Source: Elysia marginata (taxonomy: Eukaryota; Mollusca; Gastropoda; Plakobranchidae). From it: 28,190 nucleotides of DNA. The position numbers and the translations under genes are program-made. Under the pieces are notes generated by a model that was given only the letters and a program-made list of their open reading frames with translations, had not been told where the DNA came from and did not search any database. The stretch lies in NCBI GenBank assembly GCA_019649035.1, contig BMAT01003490.1, positions 115,050 to 143,239 on the forward strand. The letters run 5' to 3'. This document shows positions 12,201 through 21,200 of this stretch, in pieces; position 1 is the stretch's first letter, and every line of letters begins with the position of its first letter.

Positions 12201-15200
12201 GTTATAAAATAAATGTAACTTGAGATATATGATTTTTTATTTTCTGCCTGTACTACAGGCCTGCTGTACTATCAAAGAACTAATCCAAATGGCTTAGTTA
12301 AAGAAAAATAAAAAGCAAACTCTCTACAACTGTACAAGCGTGATCAGGAAGCTTAGAAATGTTAGGCTACACAAGGAGCGATTATTAAATTTGACAGGGA
12401 CAGCAGTCATCAAACAAATCTTTTGTGCCATATGAGTTACTTGAGCCTGGCTTGTATCAACAGATCAATTCCAAACATGATATAGAGTCGGAGGAGTGGA
12501 AACAGTTCCAGAAAGATCTTCAAATGGCGGTGGTCATTGCCAACAATTTCAGTCAAGAGACACAGGAGAAGATGGAAAAACTCACACAGGACAACGGCCT
12601 TCTTCAGGTATGCTACTATTAACTTTCTTTATTTATTATGTTCCCTTTAAAGTTTGAATTTATTGGTTTACAATGTAACCTTTGGGATTCGGTAAATTTT
12701 TAATGAATTTAAAAATGTGAAGTAACCATTAGAAGCTTACAGTGTTGTACCTACACTTAGACTTCTTTGTTCCTTTAAGCTTGTTTTCAATAATATACCG
12801 ACAGAAATTGTCAATAGAATTGAGGAGGACTATTGGGTGGTAATAAAATGAAAGAAAAGTTTTGATGACCCTTGACAATTTCTGTTAAAATAGAATATAA
12901 AATCAGGATGCAGAAACCCATCTTCATGTATTTACCTGTATTGCTATTTGCTATTTGTTAGGAGAGAAATGCTCAGCTTGAGAGTGAGGTGGAGAAACTG
13001 CAGAGAGATCTTCACCTGCTGCGTCAGTCCACAGTAGAGGAATCTCCCACCCGCAAGCCTTCTGCCTCCAGTCTCCTCACAAATGCTGAGTTTAAAGGAA
13101 AGGTAAGTCCATATTTTGTTAACATTGACTTGCCATACTTTCACTAATTAAATTCTTTTGTAATTGAAATCCTAGAATTTTGAAAACCTTTATACAGGGA
13201 TGCCCTTTTCTTGGTTTGAACCGGAAATTTGGTTTTTCTGAATCCTCCGTTTTTTTTCCGATCGTCCAGTTTTTTGTCCGAGAAACTCAGAAAAAATTAC
13301 TATTTATAAATAGCCAGAAAAAATGCGATCTGTTCTAAGAGGGAAACTTTGATACGGAAATATTTCTAGTTGTGGTTTTTAATTCTTGGCCAACCTGAAG
13401 CAGCCAATAAGCAGATGCAAGCTTTTGTTTACATCTCAGACCTGCTTCCTTTCTATTGGTACTCGTACATACTATCGGACAAACTTGACCCCTGAAATAG
13501 CGAGACTTTGACTCAACATTCTCTAATGTGACCATTGAAAGAGCGTTGTAACATCAGCACACCTTGATATCATAACTAGCGTCCTTCACCTGCCTGCTTT
13601 AGCGGGTAGTAGTAGTATCGTATGGCTACACCTTTAGATTATGTTTGTTGAATCCCTGGACCTAGAGTCTTTTCCCGCTGAAATCGTAGTCTGTGAACTG
13701 TAAACCGGGGTTGTGTCCCTCTCCTCTGTAAATGTCAGGAGGATAGGTTTCTCCTTTTTCTCCCTCTCTCTTTTTTTCTTTCCACTTCTCTCTCCCTGTA
13801 TCTGTCTTTTGTTCTTTTATCCTTCTCTGTCTGGCAGTCTGTCACACTCTCTTTCAGTGATTAAAAAGAAATTTACAAAGATTCAATTCAGCTACAGTTT
13901 TTCTTTTGAAATCTTAAAATGGAACGTACATCATGTNNNNNNNNNNNNNNNNNNNNNNNNNNNNNNNNNCAGTTTCAAGCTCTGGTGCCATGTGTGGACA
14001 AAATATCCGCATGATAGGTATTTTTATGCAGGAATCACAGTGCTTCAGGTTACTGGTGTCTCCTATGAGACTCTATGTCATATGTTTGTGGTCAGTTCAT
14101 AGGGATGAGCAGATATGCATTCATATGCTAATTAATAATAAAGTAACTGCATAGGAGTGACTCCACCATCAGAAACGAGTGTGGCTGTATTATGCTGGCA
14201 GTGTTATGGTGGTAGAGATGCTGAAGCCACATATCTGAATTTAAGGGTGCCTATGCAGTCATTTTATTGTTTGTTGAAATCATCTGACAATCTAATCTAG
14301 ATAGAGCAGTGGTATATATATAAAATGCGACAGTTGATTCATAAGCACACAAAATCTGTACAACATCAGTTTCTTTTAGGAAGTGGGTGGCTTTTTCCAT
14401 TAAATTGTTGGTGGTCTTTGACTAAAATTAACTAATATATCTAATGTACGTCTCGAAAAAAACATAGATCTTAATCTTAAATAGGGCCAGATCTAGTCTT
14501 GATTAAGGTTTCGGAAATTAGAACTTAGATTCAGGTGATTTAGATAGATCTATGATCTAAACTGCCATGAAGAGAAATAAGAAACTAGAAAGTGCACCCC
14601 TCTAATCACCATAGCAACATATCTGCTAAATACAGTAACAATTAAAAAGCTAAGAAATGAACCTATTCCAGACTTAAAAACCAAGTTAACTTTGTGCTTC
14701 AGGGCATCACCTTGACAAGAGGCTTCTTTCTTAAGCACTGTATTGTTTTGATTGATACACACGTTTTAGGCTTGAATAAGGACCACATTGTTTAGATCTA
14801 ATACAAATAGAGTGACAATATGATACATTCACTATCCAATGAAAGTTCTGACATAAACAGCAGACTAGATTCAGGGTCATAAAATCTACTTAGGCTGTAT
14901 ATTCACTACCCAACCCCACACAGCAAAGTTTATCATCAGCAACTGCTGCAATGAAGTATATTACATAAATCACATATTGGCTATGAGGTATGATAATTAC
15001 ATATAGCTTATGTTAAAGTATACATACGAGGTCCGATTCATAAATAAGTTTCCCTACTCTATAAAATCAAAACTGCTCAAGCCATATACATGAAATTTGG
15101 CACACTGAAGGATCAAACCTTTTGGGAATTCCCATTCAAATTTTGTGGCTCTATGTTGAACAGATACAAAATAGCATTTATTTTTCTGAAGTCCGTTGGA

Positions 15201-18200
15201 GCAAAATGGCCGGCATAATAGAAAGCTCACCGGCATACCCAAATTTTTCAAGATATGACATCCGTGTCATCATAAAATTTTCTGTTATTTTGGGAAAAGA
15301 TGCATCATGCATTCACAAAGATCTAGTGACTGTTTTAGGAGAAAATGCTCCTTCTATTCAGACGGTAAGAAAGTGGGTAAAAGCTGTTTCAGAGGGACGA
15401 GATGACATGAAAGATGAACCTCGTCCTGGCCGACCTGTGACAGCATCCGGGGATGCAAACATTTCTAAAGTTCTCGTTTCATTGAGTGATGACAGACGAA
15501 AAACTTGTGAGAAGATTTCTAGGGAAACATCAATGTCTAGAACGTCCGTGTTTAGAGTTCTAACCAACAGACTGAATAAGAATAAAAAGTTTTCAAAATG
15601 GGTTCCACATTTGCTGACAGGTGAGCAGAAGGAGTCCAGGGTCAATTTTCCAGAAGATTTCAATTTGAGCAAGATGACTTTTTGGGTCGGATAATTACCG
15701 ATGATGAGACTTGGGTGTATTCCTGGGATCCTGAAACAAAGCGGCAGTCAGCAGAATGGAGAGATTTTGATGAGCCTCGTCCAGAGAAAGTTCGACGCAA
15801 ACAAGGGGCTCTCAGGGTCATGCACATGCTCTTTGTTGACATGAATGGTGTGATTCTGCGCTGGCCTGTACCTATAGGCACCACAATCAATGCACAGTAC
15901 TACAAGAAGGTGCTGCAAGACAAACTCAGACCTGCCATTCAAAAGAAACGTCCCGGGCTGTTGGAGTCAGGCATCTTGTTTCACCACGACAATGCGCCAG
16001 TCCATACGGCGTGGGCAGTGACAGACGTTTTGGCTGGCTACAAGTGGGAACTGCTGGAGCATCCTCGCTATTCACCTGACCTCCCCCCCTGTGATTTTCA
16101 CCTATTCCTTAAAATGAAAGAACATCTTCGCGGCCAGCGATTTGAAACAGAAGAGGACATTATTCAGGCTACGAAAGTAGCAATAAAGAACCTGGACAAA
16201 TGTTCTTACGTCACTGCATTTAAAGACTGGTTACAACGGATAGAGAAATGCGCCAACAGTGGTGGATGTTACGTTGAATAGGTCAGATATTCTAGGCAAT
16301 CTGTGCCAAATTTCATCATATTATGCCTTTTGGTTGTTGACTTATGGAGGTGGGAAACTTACAATTATTTATGAAACGGACCTCGTACAAGTAATTAGTA
16401 CATTTTAATATCGATTTTCCAAAAGTCTAACGATAGAAGTTTGATTCATGACCATATTTGTCCAATCAGCTGTCAAAGCTCAGGGGTTGAAAAAATTTTC
16501 ACTGTGATCCCTGAAACTACCGCACCGATTTACTTATCCTATAAGCTTACATACTAGTATTAATAGGTCTGAAGAGATCATATGAAAGGAATCAACGGAC
16601 TTAAACTTTATCATCTGATTGTCTGCCAAGCAATCCAACAGTGATATCTTATAGTTAGCTAACTATTATAGATTACTGCAATACGATGATGTTTAGTAGG
16701 TCAAACAATCGTCGCTTGATACTAAATACAACTCAGAACTGCAAAATGTCGAAGACGCTGCCTGCTGGTCCATGCCAACGAGGCTGTCTGGTCGTGATAG
16801 ATCTAGATTCTAGATCTAGTCTCGATTATTTTGTGGTGTTGTGCAGCTGACCCAAATCGCATCCTGCTTAAGTTAAATGATGCTAGATCTAGTGAACTTT
16901 GCATTTTCCAGTGATACTGATATAGATTTAAAATTAGATCTAGATGTAAACCTATCAGATTAGAATAGTCTACCAGAACCATGGCCCACATCAAAGGGGT
17001 ATTGGATAATGCCAGAAAGAAAGCTTTCACATTAAGTGAAGAGAGCAAATGCCAGCCTCCATTAAAAATGTGCTAAACAAGGGTTTTTTTCCTTTAAAAT
17101 TGCAAACTTGCATTCTGCATTGACTTAAAATCGGAGGTGAGGGGGTGGGGGAAAGGAGGGTTATGCCAATGGGGATGCTTTGGGTTGTAATTTGTTAAAA
17201 TGCAGTCTATGTCCTTTTTCAGGTTTTAACCTGAGATAAGGTTATTCTGGCTCCCTCAGTTTGATTTGAACACACTATATTATATGTAAATATGTCGTGT
17301 ATACATTCTGAGTTGATGTTGTAAAACTTGTATGTAGCCCTGAAGACAAGGCAAAAAAGTTCAGGTTTCTGTTTTCTGGCTTGAGGGCATCCCTTTTTAT
17401 ATTCTCTTTCATTTATAATCGCCATGTTACAGTTTAACAACTATGACTCCAAAAATATAAAGAAGAAAAACCATAGTTTTTGCCAGTTTTTTCAGCTTTT
17501 TAAAATTGGCTTACAACGCCTTTTGCTATAAAATCCTTTCATTGTTGACAAAAACTTAAAGGATTCAACAAGGCTTAAAGAATAATTCTATAATTTCTTT
17601 GATTTTTTAATTAGGTTTTGAAAAATCTAAATTATGAATTTTCTCATCATCAACTTGTGTGTCCAGGTAATGAGCTCACTGGGTGGAGTCCACCAGCACC
17701 GGCCACACCCTCACACCCACATGGACTCACGCAGTCAGAGTATCTCTGTCAAGTCACTGATCCGAAGCATAGAGGAGCATGTCAAGTCTGGTGGGGCCTC
17801 CATGCACTCGAGCCGTTCTGAGTCAAGACGGAGCTCGGCCTCCTCAGACATTTCTCTCGCATCACTAAAGGACTTTGTGAAATCTCCTGCCTCCCCTATG
17901 CCAACTCCAGAAAGCCCTCAAAGCCCTACCAAAGATTTCAACCTCAGAAACTCGAGTACCGGTCTCTTCAGCAAGCAGACACCAAGCACAGACAGATCAC
18001 CACAACAGAGACTGTTGCTGACGCCCACAGGACCAACTGGGATGGTGATGGGAGGCAACCCAGCAGTCAGTCCAGAGGTTGGCAGCAAAGCTGGTGTAGG
18101 GTCAAGAGGGGAAGGTTCAGAGGTTGGCAAGGTCACCCCACAGATTCCATCTATCTTGAAGGATAGAAGTACACCAAGGAGGAACAGCAATGCTGTGTAG

Positions 18201-21200
18201 GTTCTCAAAGTTGATCGTTATTTTTTTCTTACCTCTCTTGAAATATATAGTACATTTTGGAAGAACAGCAATTTACAGTTTTCTTTAAATTTTATCTTTA
18301 GTAGGAGAAATGGCAGTCAATTATATTTCTAAAGTATCAACATTTACACTATTGAGATATCATTAAGTTTCCCTGATATTTCTGAGTAATTAATTTTTTT
18401 TAAATTCTATTTTTATAGAGAAGCGGATCTCTCCAAGAAAGAAACTCCAGGGAAAGACCCTCTTGCATCATTAGCTAAACTTATGAAAGGTTCCAAACGC
18501 AATGCTTTACTCAAATGGTGCCAGCTGAGGACCATCCAGTACGCTGTAAGTAAAGTCAAAGTCTGTTGCTGTGTCATCACTGTGGGGGTATTAGGGTTAA
18601 CAAAACATGATATCTTATATATCTATCTCTCTAGTTTCACTGAGCATAAGCCTGGAGTGTTTCCCGTCAGAAGCAATATCTGCTGCTAGAATAAGCTCCG
18701 TTGTGGCCACCCAGTACTAGCTTTATAGGAAAGTTTACATTCCCCAGAGAATGTACCGGCTGTAAGGAAAGCAATAGCAAACTTCGTAACTCTTTATATG
18801 CATATCAAGAATGTAGGATGCCACAAATCAATCTTTAAATGTAAACTATAATATTTTATAATACAGACACCTTATAAATAAGCTGAAAATACGCTAGGCA
18901 CAGACTGGGAAATCCGTTGGGTCTGGTTAGAGTTTATGATACATGCAAAACAAATCAGTATTCCCTTGGAAACTTGGGCAGAGCAAAAGATTTAACCTAG
19001 TTTGACTTTCCGCCATCTTGGGCCATCCCTTTTTTACCTCTTTATTTTAAAATTCTAGTTTACCCAAGCGAATGTAATTGTTTTCAATCTGGTAATTATG
19101 TATCATGAGATTTATTTTTGTTGACATTTTCGTGTACTTATTTCTGCTAGTGAACATTTTTTGCATTGTGTGTTTGTCTCACCAGAATGTGGATATCACC
19201 AATTTTAGCAGCAGCTGGAATGATGGACTTGCCTTTTGTGCTCTGCTCCACAGCTATGTACCAGACAAAATCCCTTATTCCGAGCTCAATTTTGAGGAAA
19301 AGGTAAACATACAACAATCTCGGTAACCTTACAGAAATAAATGGCAGTCATATTTCTTGGAGCAGAAACAGAAGAAGAAATCATAGGAACAGATGCAATA
19401 GAGGAAGTTAGTAGTTTTTTGTATATATTTAAGAAGCATAGTTAACCTGATGGGTGGAACATATACAGGCATCAAAGCAAGATCAACATACACACAACAA
19501 AAAAGGATCTGGAAAGCTAAAAACATATCCTAAAAGATCAAGATTAGACTTTTCAACTCAAACTTCAAATCATTTTTGCAATATGGATGTCAAACTTGGA
19601 AATCCACACCTGGGGCACGAAATAAAGTACAAAACTTTGTTAACAGAAGTATTCAGGGTATTCCTGGAATAAAATGGCATGACAAAGCGAGGAATCAAGA
19701 AGTTAAGAAGCGGACAAGACAGAAACCAGTGGAGGAAGAAATAGGAATGAGATGTCGTTGGATTGGATGCACACTTTTGAAGCCACACAACTTCACCAAA
19801 CAGACACTACAATGAAATCCACTTGAGAAAAGAGGCAGGGGTAGGCCTGGAGATGAAAGAAATGTGTAGAGAGAGAAATATCTATGGTGGGAATAGGATG
19901 GGGTTAGCTTGGAAAACTTGCCTCGAACCGGATTGGTGACGGCTTCTTATCCATGGCTTATGCCCAGCCAAGGGTGAAGGGCTATGATGATGATCCTATT
20001 TTGTGGTTATATCCTGTTTTTCCTTCATATTTATTGGCGTTTATCCTCAAAATATAGAAAGGTTGAACATGTTTTACTAACCAAGGATATGCAGAAAGGA
20101 TGAAAGGATTACAAGAATTTTTCAGTTAGTCCAAAGTAATCATTTGTCCCTGAGCTGATTGTTGGCAGTTTATGCGACTGGGTGCATTAATTACCTAAAG
20201 ATAACTATGGCTGTCCATTTAGTTTACAACAAAAGTTTTTAAATCAAATTCTACATATTACCATTTCAGTTGGCTTCATGATAGTTATACATGATATTTT
20301 TGAAATTTTAAACTGGATAGCCAAGACTTCAAATTGTTTTGTTTTAATTTTTTTCCAGAGAAAGAATTTTACCATGGCCTTCAATGCTGGTGAGAGCATT
20401 GGCATCAAATCCACCCTGGTAAATGATTTCACGATTTTCACTTTTGTTTTTTTTTAATTGCTGTTCACAGTTTTTTATTAACCTGCACAAGTGATAAGAT
20501 ATTACTAGCTGGCAAACCTTTTATCTATAAATCTCTTTCCTTGTCTTTTATCATTTTTGTACCTCATTAACTCAAGATTTCTTAGAACATTCTAGCTGAC
20601 AAATCTTTTTTCTACAAATCTTTTTCTAGTGTCTTTTATTATTCATTTTATACCTTCTTAAGTCATTATGTGTTTAATTTATTACTTCCATGGTTATGCA
20701 GCAAGCCCCAAGAAGCTTAGATTTAATTTAAAAAAAACTTGCAATGTCTTTTTCAAGAGACACAGGAAAGGACGGTGCCAGAGTCTCACATACTCAATTC
20801 TTTTCCTCTTTTAGTCAAACTAGTTGAAGTACCTGCTCTACAAACAGTATAAGTGGGTGGCAAATCATAACCGATCTAATTGCAACGTATCCTAGGGACT
20901 TGAGAATGTGTGAGGAAAGCACTACTGGTTTATCTAGTGCTAAGGGGTCTAGAGTTTCTATATATATTTTACATGTGGGAGATCTAGATCTACAAGTCTT
21001 TGTCTTTCTTTCACCTCTTCTAGTGGATTATCTGAGTCTGGATCTAGCTCTAGATCTAGATTTCTTCTTCTAGCACAAAGCTCCCTCATCGAACTTGCTT
21101 TTTTCCTCTCTTCTACGTACATCTTGCTGAGATCTATTTGTCACCAAAGATCGCCTCTTTTTCGGAGGCATGTTTAGCCTAGAATAGATAACAGATTTAG

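Larger units (their letters stand above)
15027..16385 (+). mobile_element. Mariner transposon, full length (1359 bp)
   Basis: The element starts CGAGGTCCGATTCATAAATA and ends with the inverted match (reverse complement CGAGGTCCGTTTCATAAATA), one difference in the terminal 21 bases. After a 6-base insertion in the right copy, GTTTCCC matches again. It is flanked by TA on both sides (15025-15026 and 16386-16387), the mariner target duplication. Inside is one transposase reading frame on the plus strand, broken by one frameshift. Its length, terminal repeats and DD34D triad put it in the mariner group of IS630-Tc1-mariner. Confidence 0.96.
13103..17666. other. Cytospin intron I/J, the largest intron
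   Basis: A 4.56-kb intron with a pyrimidine-rich stretch (13749-13857), an assembly gap (13937-13969), a mariner element (15027-16385), a CTAGATCTAG cluster (about 16795-16950) and a repeat copy at 17409-17540. The stretches 13103-13740, 13970-15020 and 16390-16790 have nothing I recognise. Because of the gap, a missing exon here cannot be excluded, though the exons on either side join in phase. Confidence 0.65.

Noticed and set aside
13858..13936. Possible cassette exon after ctctctttcag
   Set aside because: In the phase required after exon I it begins with TGA, and the following bases show no family likeness.
13196..17396. Possible 4.2-kb hAT element with agggatgccc at 13197 and gggcatccct at 17386
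   Set aside because: Only about ten bases match, no 8-bp duplication is convincing, and no hAT transposase remnant lies between.
17618..17821. Overlapping plus-strand frame at the start of exon J
   Set aside because: It is in a different frame from the cytospin reading frame, which joins in phase on both sides.
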